Under the pieces are notes generated by a model. The model did no database searches and had not been told where the DNA came from. It worked only from the letters and a program-made list of their open reading frames with translations. The position numbers and the translations under genes are program-made. From positions 3,324,749-3,388,748 of the forward strand of contig OU696586.1 in NCBI GenBank assembly GCA_916048095.2: a DNA stretch of 64,000 nt, given 5' to 3'. Below, piece by piece: positions 10,641 to 24,877 of this stretch; positions within the stretch are counted from its first letter, which is position 1; each line of letters opens with the position of its first letter. The stretch is from Sacculina carcini. Taxonomy: Eukaryota; Arthropoda; Thecostraca; Sacculinidae.

Positions 10641-13178
10641 TCTATATATATAAAAGAGATCCTCTGTGTGTCTGTGTGTCTGTGTGTCTGTGTGTCTGTG
10701 TGTCCCACCCTTCTTGGTCCATTTTCTATCAGCTAATACTCAGCCACCACTTGGCCTACCTGCTAACAATTTATACCATTACGTTGGAAATGTTCTCGTC
10801 TACACTATATGTTAAATTTTAAATTTTAAAAATTAAACCAAGAAAAGTTATAGCGGTGAAAAAACAAAATGAACCCATAAAAATGCGAAAATTTTGGTCA
10901 ATTTTCGGCAGACTACTCCTCCTAAACCAGCAATGGTACAACTATACAAATTATACCAATGTGTAGAAAATTTTCTGTTCTACTCAACAAATTATAATTC
11001 GTACCCAAAAATTGAATATAAAACATGTAAAATAGAAAAAAAATCAATCTACATTCAAAATTGTATTTAAACTCCACGCGTCCAATTTTCTATACTTTTT
11101 TCTCTATTTCTCAAAGACTAATCATCACACATCTAAATAAATAATACCATCATGCTGGGAATTTTGTTTTCTACAACACGGTATAATTTTTAACTTTCCA
11201 AAGTGTATTAAAAAAAGTTACGGCGGTGTCAAGCGTAAATGACAAAAAGGCAAAAAGGCAAAATTAGCACAAAAACGTGAATATTTTGGTCAATATTTCG
11301 CTATCTATTCCTCATAAGCCAGCAATGGTACAGCTATAAAAATGATACTATTGTGTAGATAATTTTAGTTTCTACAAGAAAAGTTATAATTTATACCCAC
11401 AAATGATACAAAAAACGTGTAAAATTGGCAAAATTCTCAAATACATCCAAAATTACACTTGAACACCAGGTGACTAAAATTAATTAATTTTTCTACTATT
11501 TCTCAGTAACTATTTGTTATATATAAAAATATATTATACCATCGTGCTATAAATTGTGTTTTCTACAATACGGTAAAATTTGTAATTTTCCAAAGTGTAT
11601 CTGAAGGACGTTACGGGGGTGTAAAGTCAAAAGGATATATTGCCAATATGACAGCTATTATGCGCACTTGCGATTACACAGGAATATACTACTGTGTAGA
11701 TAATTTTGGGTTTTACAACATAAGCTATAATTTATACCCACAAATGATACAAAAAAACGTGTAAAATTGGCAAAATTCTCAAATACATCCAAAATTACAC
11801 TTGAACACCGGGTGATAAAAATTAATTCATTTTCTACCTATTTCTCAGGAACTATTTGTCACACATTACAATAAATTATACCATCGTGCTATAAATTTTG
11901 TTTTCTACAATACGGTATAATTTGTATTTTTCCAAAGTGGATCTCAAGGAAGTTACGGCGGTGTAAATTCAAAAGCAAATATTACCAATTTGACAGCTAT
12001 TATGCCCACTTGCGATTACACAGGAATATACACCGATTAAATTTCACTGAAGCCCAATCACAATTAAGAATGCATCATATTAGCTCCAAGCATGGATGGT
12101 GTGGCTTTATTGCGTACAGTTTAATTAATGCTACACTATACTGAATAGAAAGCCTTTATTGTCCTCAATATTTATACATGAATTGTTCCGCACGACGGGC
12201 GGGTAAAATGCTACTGGGAACAAAGAAAACTACTGAATTTTACTGTGTCATTTAATTGGTTTAATTTCAAGTTGCATACGCTTGAGCTGCATAAGGATAC
12301 GGATTGTAATATCATGCACTGCCAACTATATGCATCTGCTGTTTTAGCGGAAGCATAAATCTGGAATTTTAGAGATGACAGAAAGTTTCATTGTTTTTAT
12401 AGTGTTACACTTCTGAATTACTACACACGAAGGACGGGTGTGAATTTGAGCAGTGTTGAGGGAAAAAACATCGTCAATAATTGAAACAAGAATTTACAAA
12501 TTTGACTTTTTCTATTGGTCGTTTTTCATCAATTTCCTTTGTGTTTGTTTCGTGTTTGAGTTCTGAATTATTCCGCACGACGGGCACCTTTAACTATGAG
12601 GCGGGTTGTGGAAAACATGTTTTCTAAATTGAAACATAAATTTCACATTTAGACTTTTATATTGGCTAAAACTTTCCTATGGGTTTGTTTTTCTTTTTCA
12701 ATTTGCACTAATTTTTTATTAATTGAATATTTATTATATTCAATTAAATTCGGTGTAATCCAAATGAGGTGACATAATTGTGCGGGCTCACTGGTATAAA
12801 TCAGAGGCTTCAAACGTAAACTAAGCAATGGATCATGTTTATGAAATAAAAATGTCCCGCGGGCAGTAACTAAAGACAATAAAACGTTCAATTTCACCAT
12901 GTAAAACGAGTTTATATACTAAACTAACTGATTCAACTTCAAGGTCCAGAACGGATCGTATTCGAGCTCTGAGTTATTCCGTACGACGGGCGGGTTACAA
13001 TATGAGGCGGGTTGAGGGATCATATTTTGTCAAAATAAAAATAAAAAATGGAATTTAGAATTTTAATTTGATTAGGATTTATATGGAATTAACATATAAA
13101 AAAAATTGATTTTTTTATTAATATAATATGAATTATATTTTATGCATTGCTCGCACAACGGGCAGGTTTTAATGCCAG
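10641..13178 (+). mobile_element. Helitron-like element H2, ends in CCAG
   Basis: The TC terminus at 10641 is preceded by A, followed by the AT box, GAGATCCTCTG and a short (GTCT/GT) block. It has four tandem-core landmarks (about 10850, 11220, 11615, 11954), then a shortened 3' half with hairpins near 12187, 12575, 12978 and 13152. The 3' terminus is CCAG rather than CTAG. H3 begins at the very next base. Confidence 0.75.
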
Positions 13179-15187
<2,009 letters not shown>

Positions 15188-15385
15188 CCAGAACTGTGCC
15201 AGCGGTACTATTTCGTGCCGCTGGCCATCGAGACCACCGGCGTGATGGGGGCGCCCCTGGACGACTTCGTGAAACTCCTGGGCGGCAGAATCAGCGAGTG
15301 TTCAGGGGAGCCGCGAGAGACCTGGCTTCGGCAGCGAATAAGCCTGGCCGTCATTCGTGGCAACGCCGCCTCCATTGTTTTATAG
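15188..15385 (+). pseudogene. Retroelement polyprotein C-terminal fragment
   Basis: The frame ending at TAG 15383-15385 reads ELCQRYYFVPLAIETTGV, then GAPLDDFVKLLGGRI, and ends WLRQRISLAVIRGNAASIVL. The pattern 'FVPLAIETTG ... LLGGRI ... RQRISLAVIRGNAASI' resembles the C-terminal tail of reverse-transcriptase polyproteins common in invertebrate genomes. That is recalled family resemblance, not a search. Codon use is much more GC-rich than the flanking Helitron DNA. The start is missing and the join to H3 is abrupt. A short AT-rich 3' UTR-like stretch and microsatellite follow. Confidence 0.55.
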
Positions 15386-15443
15386 TAGTATTGTGAATAT
15401 GTGTACGCGTTTGTAAATATATTTGTTTGTGTCAAAAAAAACA

Positions 15444-15448
15444 AAAAA

Positions 15449-15479
<31 letters not shown>

Positions 15480-15583
15480 CTGATACACACCCGCCTCCCC
15501 AATATCCAGCTCGTACACACTGCAGCCGGTTCAAGCCGGATATTTCTGGATATGCCGTCGCGAGTGGGCGAAAACAAGCAGCG

Positions 15584-15617
<34 letters not shown>

Positions 15618-15718
15618 ATACACACCCGCCTCCCAATATCCAGGTCGTACACACTGCAGCCGGTTCAAGTCGGATATTTCTGGATATGCCGTCGCGAGTG
15701 GGCGAAAACAAGCAGCGG
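15444..15718. repeat. Two-copy 135-bp tandem duplication with (CA)n
   Basis: Copy 1 runs about 15481-15584 and copy 2 about 15616-15718. Each starts 'tgatacacacccgcctccc', ends 'aaaacaagcagcgg', and is preceded by a (CA)n run. Only a few substitutions separate them. Confidence 0.85.
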
Positions 15719-15799
15719 CCAGCAGCACGCACGCTGCACGTGACAGAGGCGATTCCAAAAGTCCGACACATACACACACACGAAGCATCAACCATACCG

Positions 15800-15876
15800 T
15801 GTATGTAAAGTAAAGTAAATTGCATTTATTGCTCATCCATCAAGATATACATCATCAGGCTTTTCAGTACAATATG
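15800..15876 (-). mobile_element. Possible LINE 3' tail (minus)
   Basis: On minus it ends 'aataaatgcaatttac' followed by TTTAC repeats, which looks like a LINE 3' end with a simple-repeat tail. No coding part is adjacent. Confidence 0.35.
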
Positions 15877-15888
15877 AACATTCACACG

Positions 15889-15914
15889 CTCACACACACA
15901 CACACACACACACA
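15889..15914. repeat. (CA)n microsatellite
   Basis: Uninterrupted CA run. Confidence 0.85.
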
Positions 15915-16082
15915 CCCAAACCACCCATGATTAACTACATATGTAGGCACATTCACAACATCATCATATATACATACGTACGCAACATATACACATATAT
16001 CATAACTAAAAAGGTTTGTGTGAATGAAATTTTCGAGTTGTGTTCGTGACAAAGTGTGTTTTCATGTAAATGTTCCGTATAT

Positions 16083-16110
16083 CTATCTATATATATATAT
16101 ATAAGAGATC

Positions 16111-16145
<35 letters not shown>

Positions 16146-16146
16146 T
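16083..16146 (+). mobile_element. Helitron-like 5' end, truncated
   Basis: AT box, AGAGATCCTCTG and (GT)n, cut after 'gtttgtc'. It is followed within about 15 bp by minus-strand family DNA. Confidence 0.7.
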
Positions 16147-16159
16147 CTTTTAAGAATTT

Positions 16160-17563
16160 AAAACCCATTTATATTTAAAAACCCGCCCGTCGTGCGGAAC
16201 AATTCATAAAATATAAATCATATTCAATCTATAAAACAAAATGAATACAAATTGAAAAGCTAAAAATTTAACCTATTAATATTTAAACCAATACAAAAGT
16301 TTAAATGTGAATATTTTTTTTTATATTTTGACAAATATTATCTCTCAACCCGCCTGATATATAAATCTGCCCGTCGTGCGGAATAATTCAGAACACAAAC
16401 ACGAAACAAATAATGAAAAATGACGAAACCTTTTCATCAGAATGTTTCCAAACTATAATTATAACTTAACATCATTCCCCAACATCATTTGCTCAAGTAC
16501 ATTCTAATTTTACCGCTATAATATTTACTGCTAAAATTAATATATTTTCCGCTATCATTAAAACCCAATATAATCTGAGTCAAACCCCACCCAGCCCAAC
16601 CATCCAATCTTGACCGCACCCAGCCTAGTCTGAGGCGATTCAACTTATTTGCTTGTAATAAAAAATAAACTGATTCGATCATAATTTGTAATCAGAAGAC
16701 TGAGATTATCTACCCCAGGAGTCTCAAGCACGCGGCCCACCAATGCTTTTCTCTCAACCCGTCAATATAGTATAGAAGCCAAAGTGTAAGACAGTTCAAT
16801 TCATATTTATTGCATAATGCGGTATTATTTATTTCATTTGTCATTATTTATTTCAATTGTCATTATTTATTTCACATTATATTTATTTTGACAAAATATG
16901 ATCCCTCAAACCGCCTTATATATAAACCTTCCCGTCGTGCGGAATAATTCAAAATTCAGACACGAGACAATGAAAAATGACTACACTTTTTCATCATAAT
17001 GTTTCCAAAATATATTTATAACTTAACATCACCATCTAGCATTGAAACCCGCCCGTTGTGCGGAACAATTAATAAAGTAATAAATATTGAATTAATTATA
17101 GAAAACGAATACAATTTTATAAATAAAAAGTAAACCCATAAAAAGTCTTAACCAAAAGTATAAATATAAATGTATTTATTTTAGATGTGGCAAAATACTT
17201 TCCCTCGAACAGCCTCATATCTCACCCGCCCGTCGTGCGTAACGATTAATAAAATAAAATGAATAAAAAAGCAAAAAGCTTATCCAATAGACAAATCTAA
17301 ATTTGTGAATTCTTGTTTTAATTATTGACGAAGTTTTTCCCTCAACACTCCTCAAATTTAAACGCGTCCTTCGTGTGTAGTAATTCAGAAGTGTAACACT
17401 ATCAAAACAATGAAGCTTTTTGTCATCTCAATAAATTTCAGGTTAATGTTTCCGCTAAAGCAGTATATGGATATAGTTGGCATTACATGGTATTGCAGCC
17501 CATATGCTTATGCAGCATGAAATTCAACCAATTAAATTACACAGTTAAATTCAGTAGCTTACT
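16160..17563 (-). mobile_element. Helitron-like 3' half (minus), hairpin array
   Basis: Complements of the hairpin module occur near 16185, 16370, 16930, 17050 and 17227, and of the 'tactacacacgaagga' region near 17370. The middle region ends near 17563. The terminal CTAG and the 5' core are missing. Confidence 0.7.
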
Positions 17564-17840
17564 CACAATTCAGTGGTCCTATATTTTTATTTTATTTTAC
17601 TGTGTCCCATATTTGTGTTTTTTGAAGTTTGTTATCATAATGTTGTTATATATTCAAAGATATTTGCACTTTCTTGAAATATCCAGAAATTGAATATCCA
17701 TCGAAGTATTTACATAATATTTTTTTCTTCAAATATATTCTGAAAAATCCTCCAAAAGAAACAAAAATTCCCAGTAGTTTATTGAAGCCAAGAGTAACAA
17801 CGCCACACTGAATTTATATGTACATGAATTAAAAAATAGT
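17564..17840. other. AT-rich spacer with possible minus-strand polyA signal
   Basis: No gene seen. AATAAA on minus (plus 17778-17783) could serve the open frame at 18241-18798, with the 16-bp minisatellite then lying in its 3' UTR. That link is inference. Confidence 0.3.
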
Positions 17841-17844
17841 CATA

Positions 17845-18153
17845 TTTAAATAGATAAATATTTAAATACATAAATATTGAAATAGATAAATATGTAAATA
17901 GATAAATATTGAAAAAGATAAATATTGAAACAGATAAATATTGAAATAGATAAATATTGAAATAGATAAATATTGAAATAGATAAATATTGAAATAGATA
18001 AATATTGAAAGATAAATATTGAAATAGATAAATATTGAAATAGATAAATATTGAAATAGATAAATATTGAAATAGATAAATATTGAAATAGATAAATATT
18101 GAAATAGATAAATATTGAAATAGATAAATATTGAAATAATTAAATATTGAAAT
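17845..18153. repeat. 16-bp minisatellite
   Basis: About nineteen copies of a 16-bp unit 'gaaatagataaatatt', one of them shortened (about 18006). The repetitive I/F/Y/L frames across it come from the repeat. Confidence 0.9.
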
Positions 18154-18240
18154 ATATACACAGTTTATCAAACTACCGCATGCGGCTAAATAATCATACA
18201 TCAATGGATTTCATTAGATTTGTGTAGTAATTAAATGCAA

Positions 18241-18798
18241 TTATTCAGGAAATAGTTTTAAAACTCCATTTACAGTTTGTTTTGAAGTGTGTCCAAAGAG
18301 TTGCCTGTCTGCGATGTGCTTTAGTTTTTCTTTCGTCTTGTTCCTGACTTCCCCGATTTTCACTTTCAGTTTGTCCTTCAGATATTCGATTTGTAGAAGC
18401 TTACTGGTGTGTAGATATTCGGAAATCATGCGGTAAGCATGGGTCTTTGCGTGTTCAGCAGTCATACCCGATAGCTGCAGGCGGACATTCAGTGTTTGAA
18501 TCACGCGAACCATGTCCATAAAATCGTTCTCAAACTGGATAATTTGATCCTCGATTTTTTCCAATTCGGCGAGTAAATATTTAATTAGTTGATTCAATTT
18601 TGAACGGATCGTCACGGTCGAAGTTTCTAGTGCAATGTTCCCCAGATTGATCGCAACTAATTCGTAGAGGAAGTGGATATTAGACCATGCAAGTTGCACA
18701 AGACCACAGGAATGGTGCATGCGAGTCGCAGCTTGTCGTACAGCATCGTCCGTTAGAGAATCATCTGCGTCAGTTCTGGTGATCAGCTGACAGCAAAT
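18241..18798 (-). CDS. Putative terminal exon of a host gene, helical protein
   Basis: On minus, an AG acceptor (plus 18799-18800, 'cattacag') opens a frame of about 185 codons ending at TAA (18241-18243). It begins ICCQLITRTDADDSLTDDAV, continues RQAATRMHHSCGLVQLAWSN, and ends GHTSKQTVNGVLKLFPE. The sequence is normal in composition and free of simple repeats. It is strongly amphipathic: stretches such as LNQLIKYLLAELEKIEDQII and LQIEYLKDKLKVKIGEV suggest long helices or coiled coil. There is no signal peptide or transmembrane span. I do not recognise the family. It lies between Helitron clusters with no upstream exon identified, so an inactive or transposon-derived origin is possible. Confidence 0.5.
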   Translation of the reverse strand: MCCQLITRTDADDSLTDDAVRQAATRMHHSCGLVQLAWSNIHFLYELVAINLGNIALETSTVTIRSKLNQLIKYLLAELEKIEDQIIQFENDFMDMVRVIQTLNVRLQLSGMTAEHAKTHAYRMISEYLHTSKLLQIEYLKDKLKVKIGEVRNKTKEKLKHIADRQLFGHTSKQTVNGVLKLFPE

Positions 18799-18800
18799 CT

Positions 18801-19492
18801 GTAATGTTTTGCATAAAGTGGAGTTATAGATGATTCTTAAAATAATAATTTCAAAATGTATATTTGTATTGGTTTGTTGATTAGTTATCTCGTTCTTGTG
18901 TGGAAAATATATATTTAAACAATAATTATAATAGACTTAGCATAGTATTAGGAAGCGGTGAGTTTTATTATTTATAATGTATTAGGTTACTTTTGCTGCT
19001 GCTATTATAATTATTATAATTAATAATAATCAATACAAAAGGTGGAATGGAAAGATAAGTGGGAACATCAGTAATCAGTAACTGTGATGTCTGAGCCTAG
19101 AATGTTTTGGAATCACTTAGTTTAGAGGTTTTCTTACACTGACAGCATAGACCAACACGAGAACATGGTTCACTTGCATACTTCTTCTGTAAGGCTGTGA
19201 GTATACAGAAATAATTTCCAATTGTAAATCGAACTGGAATTGTTATTGGTAATTGGACCATTGTATTTAGAAATGTTTGCTTTACAAGCCAATTACAAAC
19301 CAAAAAACTTTTCCCAATCCAAATCGTAATGCTTGAGGTGTAGTTTATGAATTGTAGTCTGAAAAATTGTAAGCGAAGTAAATACATCTTTATATGTTAA
19401 ATACTATTTCATGTAATAATAGTTTTGGTAATCTCAGGTTGTAATTGCTTTTTCATACTTGGAAACGCAATAAAAAATTGAAATATCTAAGC
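18801..19492. other. AT-rich DNA, possible intron upstream of the 18.2 kb exon
   Basis: No further exon is supported. The one longer minus frame (19097-19387) has no motif and weak composition. Confidence 0.35.
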
Positions 19493-19750
19493 CAGTGGTT
19501 CTTAACCTGTGGGGAATTCCCCACTGGTGGGGAATGGAAGAGTTGCCAAATGGGAAGCTAAAGGTCGGACAGAACGACGGATATGTGTTATATTAATTCA
19601 AATTCGTTTATTTATGTTTCTAATGACTTCTTAACATTTATTTCAATGTAACAACTGAATTTATTGAATTTAGCAGCGCTGTTGTGTGGAAAATGAAAAG
19701 ATGGCTCATTAAGAAGTGGAGAATCAAGGAAAAATGCTCAAGAACCACTG
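19493..19750 (+). mobile_element. hAT MITE, CAGTGGTTCTTAACC family, copy A
   Basis: It starts CAGTGGTTCTTAACC and ends AAGAACCACTG. The 8-bp flanks are atctaagc and atcaaggc (6 of 8 match), as expected for an aged hAT target duplication. A near relative lies inverted at 40015-40280. Non-coding. Confidence 0.8.
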
Positions 19751-20311
19751 ATCAAGGCGATCAATAAATGAAGCCAAAAACATGAATTTAAAACAAACCG
19801 ATATAGTTATTATGACAATCCAACTTACTTTCAGATTCGAAATAAATGCTGGATAATCTGCAAATAATTTCAAATATGCAATACGCAAATTATATTGGAA
19901 ATATGCAAATATTTTGACCGTGGTTTAGCAGTAGAGATTTATCGATAGAATAGTTGCACATTCAGCTGCTCTATGTTCTGTTAAAACAAGGTGTTCAGTT
20001 TTATTTATTTTGGCGACAGACTATTTTGGTGGCAAATAATTGAAATCAGAACCAGGCAATTTAGGACCAAACTCAGTTTTGTACAGTTTCCACAATTTTC
20101 GGGCGTCACATGAAAGCCAATTGATGACCGATCAATTTTTGTTCAAGCAATTACATCTTTCATCAGGTGATATCATACTTAAAACGATTCGTTGAGCTTT
20201 TTTTCGTATCATTCAATTTATCGCACCAATCATAGCAGCGACATTCGCTCACCCACAAACTTACTCGCTCACTTTTATGACACCCTACCTACAACGTATA
20301 ACCACCTAATT
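19751..20311. other. Unique spacer, no gene seen
   Basis: AT-rich with no motif, repeat or long frame that I can support. Confidence 0.4.
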
Positions 20312-20515
20312 CAGTGGTTCTTAATCTTGTTTAGAGTTCGCACTCTTTTCAAATCAGCAGTCAGTTCCGCACCTCCTCGACTCTTGATAGTCATGAGGAA
20401 AAATATAGAATACAAACGACGTAATATCATTACTTTATATATTCAAACAAATAAAATATGTATATTTACTATAGCGCCTGTAAAAACACGGGCGCGCATA
20501 ACTTCAAGACGAACA
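20312..20515 (+). mobile_element. hAT MITE fragment, left end
   Basis: CAGTGGTTCTTAATC followed by about 150 bp similar to 41554-41700 (shared 'cagtcagttc' and 'acaaacgacgtaat'). No right terminus was found. Confidence 0.6.
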
Positions 20516-20521
20516 ACAAAG

Positions 20522-20660
20522 CGTAAATACATATATACATATACATACATACACAAACATGCACTTATACATATACACACATACACAAACATGCACTTAT
20601 ACATATACATACATACACAAACATGCACTCATACATACACATACATACACATATACACAT
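20522..20660. repeat. CA/TA-rich minisatellite
   Basis: Three near copies of a block containing 'cacaaacatgcacttatac' embedded in ACATAC repeats. Confidence 0.75.
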
Positions 20661-21185
20661 GAGTTTTGAGTACAATAAGGAGGAATAGAAAATTATATTG
20701 AATAATTATTTATACAAATTAAGGCCACTTTACGTTTTGTTCTAGTTTTTCCAGGACAGCTATATATTATGGATAAACGCATACATTTCTTGAATTATTC
20801 GCGGGAATCATTGCACGCCTTGGCAACCAGGCTCGCAGCTCCCAGGGCTGTGAACACCCGCTGTTAACAATTACTCATCTAGCTTTTGGCAGCAACCAGT
20901 CACCACTTACCAGGCAGCGTGTCGACTGTGGATTGCACGCATGTGACTGCCCGTTCAGACTCTTGAGCTTCATCCAGTGCACACGCATGCGCATCAAAAG
21001 CCAGCCCGTGCGACAGAACAGAACCAGGGACCTCTACGCTCTAGCCCACTGAATTTGTCAGGTGTGTCGAAATAGATGGCGCTGTGCTGAAGTGTGGAAA
21101 TTTGGATTGTTATTAATTATCAAAATTATCAGTTTAGTTACTTTTGATATTAATTATCAAAATTAAGTTACAAAATTATCTAAAC
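20661..21185. other. Spacer with a possible tRNA-like SINE piece
   Basis: On minus, about 21050-21010 reads 'agtgggctagagcgtagagg' then 'tccctggttc', reminiscent of a tRNA A-box to B-box layout. Too degenerate to call a gene. The rest is unremarkable. Confidence 0.25.
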
Positions 21186-21891
21186 AAGAGTATATTTTAT
21201 ATAGCTGTACCATTGCTGGTTTATGAGTAATATATAGCGGAATATTGACCAAAATATTCACGTATTTTTTGCTAATTTTGCCTTTTTGACTTTGCCATTT
21301 TAAATTCATACCGCCGTAACTTTTTTCTATTCACTTTGGAAAATTACAAATTATACCGTGTTGTAGAAAACAAAATTCCCATCATGATGGTATTTTTTAT
21401 TTAGATGTGTGATATTTAGTTACTGAGGAATAAAGAAAAAAGTATAGAAAATCGGACGCGTTGAGTTTAAATGAAATTTTGAATATAGATTGAAATCTTG
21501 TCATTTTACATATTTTATATTTAATTTTTGGATATAAAATATAACCTATCTTGTAGAAGAGAATATTCTCTACACAGTGATATAATTTGTATAGCTGTAC
21601 CATTGCTGGTTTATGAAGAGTAGAATTTTTTTTAGAATTTGGCTAGAATTTTGATCAAAATTTTCGCATTTTTCAGGGTTCATTTTGTCTTTTTACCGCT
21701 ATAACTTTTTTAAGCCTAATTTTTGAAATTTAAAATTTAATTTATCGTGTAGACAAATTTCCAACGTAATGGTGTAAATGCTTAGCGAATACAACAAGTG
21801 GTTACTAGGTAGCAGCTTGCAGAAAATGAACCAAGGAGGGTGGGACACACAAACACACAGACACACAGAGGTTCTCTCTTATATATATCTA
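21186..21891 (-). mobile_element. Helitron-like 5' half (minus)
   Basis: Read on minus, the AT box, a diverged GAGAGAACCTCTG, a (GT) block and two core units (landmarks near 21700 and 21310) run leftward and stop near 21186. Its 5' end abuts the CTAG end of the next minus copy. Confidence 0.7.
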
Positions 21892-22442
21892 CTAGCATTA
21901 AAACCCGCCCGTTGTGCGGAACAATTCATAAAAAATTGCAAATTAGAAAAATGAATGGGGTTAACTCATAAGAACCTTAATCAATTCAAAAGCCTAAGTT
22001 TCCTTCTTTTTTTTTGACAAAATATTTATACTCAGCCCGCCTCATATATATACCCGCCCGACGTGCGGAATAATTCAGAACTCGAACACCATCCGTTCTG
22101 AATCTTGAAGTCAAATAAATTAGTTTTGTATATGAATTCATTCTATACGGTGAAATTGAACGTTCTATTGTCTATAGTAGCTGCCCGCGGAGCATTTTTA
22201 TTTAAAAAAATACCTTTTTTCAAATAAAACCATTTGAAAAAACGAACTAAAAATGGAAACACTTGCTTTTAAACCTGCCCGTCGTGCGGAAAAATTCATA
22301 CAATAAAATTCATATTAAATCCATGAAATATAATGAACACAAATTGAAAAGCAAAAAATGTAACCTATAAATACCTTGAACAATAGAAAAGTCTGAATGT
22401 GAATATTTTTGTTTTTTTGACAAATAGTATCCCTCAACCCGC

Positions 22443-22481
<39 letters not shown>

Positions 22482-24797
22482 GCCCGTCGTGTGGTATAAT
22501 TCAGAACACAAACACGAAACAAACAGTGAAGGATGATGAAATCTTTTCATCAGAATGCTTCCAAACTATATTTATTACTTAACATCGTTCCCCAACATCA
22601 TTTGCTTAAGTAATATTTTAGTTTTACCGCTATAATATTTATTGCTAAAATTTATATATGTTGCGCTATCATTAAAACCCAATATAACCTAAGTCAAACC
22701 TACCCAACCCAACCCAACCATCCTATCTTGACCGCACTCAGCCTAGTCTGAGATGATTTAACTTATTAGTTCGTGATCACAAAATATACTGATTCGATCA
22801 TAATTTGTAATCAGAAGACTGAGATTATCTTCCCCAGGGGTCCCAAACAAGCGGCCCAACAATACTTTTCTCTCAACCCGCCAATATAGTATCGGAACCA
22901 AACTGTAAGGCAGCTAAATTCACATTTGTTGCATAATGCGATATAATTATACACCATTTAAGTCACATTTACATTAGTGAGTCTGGATCTTGAAGTCAAG
23001 CCCGTGAGTTTTGTATATGAATTCATTCCACATGGTAAAATTGAATGTTTAAACCCACCCGTCGTGCGGAATAATTAATTAAACAAAAGTAATACATATT
23101 TAAATTCAAACAGCCAGTCTAATAGAAAACTCTAAATTGTAAAATCTAAACCAATAGAAAATTCCTGTTCTGAATTTGCATATTCTTATTCAAATAATTG
23201 ACGACATATTATTCAGTCAACCCGCCTCATACTTAAGCCCGCCTGTCGTCAGGAATAATTTCGAAATGTAAACACAAGATAACAATGCATTTTTATAGTA
23301 TATAAATAAATTTTTTTCCATAATATTATCTCATAATTCCCGGTTAATGCTTCCACTAATGCATCATATCCATACAGCTGCTATTTTTTGGATTACACCG
23401 ATATTACAGCCCGTGATATTACAGCCGATATTATATTATGCAATCTATCTTCTAATACGTATTTTTCCCACTACATACGAGTATATCTCGTATATCGTAT
23501 ATCATCAGATCGCAAAATATATCTAAAGGTTCACATCATTCTCCAACATCATTTGCTTAAGAACTATTCTACTTTTATCGCTAGAGTATTTACTGCTAGC
23601 AAAATATCATATACCTCGCTATCATTTAAACCCACTCTATATAGATAAATTTAAGCCCGCCCGTCGTGCGGAACAGTTAATAAAATATAATTAATATTAA
23701 ATTCATAAAAACTAGTGCAAATTGAAAAAGAAAAACAAACCCATAGGAAAGTGTTAGCCAATATAAAAGTCTAAATGTGAAATTTTTGTTTCAATTTAGA
23801 AAACATGTTTTCCACAACCCGCCTCATATTTAAAGCTGCCCGTCGTTCGGAATAATTCAGAACTCAAACACGAAACAAACACACAGAAAATTGATGAAAA
23901 ACGACCAATAGAAAAAGTCAAATTTGTAAATTCTTGTTTTAATTATTGACGAAGTTTTTTTCCTCAACACTGCTCAAGTTAACACCCGTCCTTCGTGTGT
24001 AGTAATTCAGAAGTGTAACACTATCAAAACAATGAAACTTTCTGTCATCTCTATAATTCCAGATTTATGCGTCCGCTAAAACAGCATATTCATATAGTTG
24101 GCATTGCATGATATTACAACCCATATCCTTATGCAACTTAAGCTTATGCAACTTGAAATTAAACCAATTAAATTATACAGTAAAATTCAGTAGTTAACTG
24201 TTCCCAGTAGTATTTTACCCGCCCGCCGGGCGGAACAATTCATGTGTAAATATTGAGGACAATAAAGCCTTTCTATTCAGTATAGTGCAGCATTAATTAA
24301 GCTGTACGCAATAAAACCACACCATCCATGCTTGGAGCTAATATGATGCATTCTTAATTGTGATTGGGCTTCAGTGAAATTTAATCGGTGTATATTCCTG
24401 TGTAATCGCAAGTGCGCATAATAGCTGTCAAATTGGTAATATGTCCTTTTGACTTTACACCGCCGTAACTTCTTTCAAATACACTTTGGAGAATTACAAA
24501 TTATACCGCATTGTAGAAATCAAAATTTCCAGCACGAGTGTATAATTTATTTTTATTTGTAGCAAATATTTATTGAGAAATAGTGGAAAAATAAATAAAT
24601 TTTAGTCGTCCGGTGTTCAAGTGTAATTTTGGATGTATTTGAGAATTTTGCCAATTTTACACGTTTTTTGTACCATTTGTGGGTATAAATTGTTGCTTAT
24701 CTTGTAAAACACAAGATGATCTACACAATAGTATAATTTTTATTGCTCAAACTTTGCTGGTTTATGAGGAATACATAGCGGAATAATGACCAAAATA
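21892..24797 (-). mobile_element. Helitron-like element (minus), 5' truncated
   Basis: It starts at the complement of CTAG (21892-21895). Hairpin modules occur near 21903, 22050, 22277, 22483, 23045, 23237, 23657, 23832 and 24222. The middle region and about one core unit follow, to about 24797. It contains a local (TA)n at 22446-22480. No Rep/helicase frame. Confidence 0.75.
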
Positions 24798-24877
24798 TTG
24801 CTTGTAACGCGTTCAGTGATTGTCGCTAGTCCCACTATAATGTATACGTCTGTTATATAGTCATGCTTTATTGTATA
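24798..24877. other. Short non-Helitron insert or flank
   Basis: About 80 bp with no similarity to the family, between a truncated copy and the CTAG end of the next one. Confidence 0.4.

Noticed and set aside
15196..15396. 66-codon frame starting MPAVLFRAAGH
   Set aside because: It is a shifted frame over the retroelement C-terminal fragment, whose true frame ends at 15385.
17779..18204. 141-codon minus frame with 16-residue repeats
   Set aside because: It is the translation of the 16-bp minisatellite, adjacent to but not in frame with the 18241 exon.
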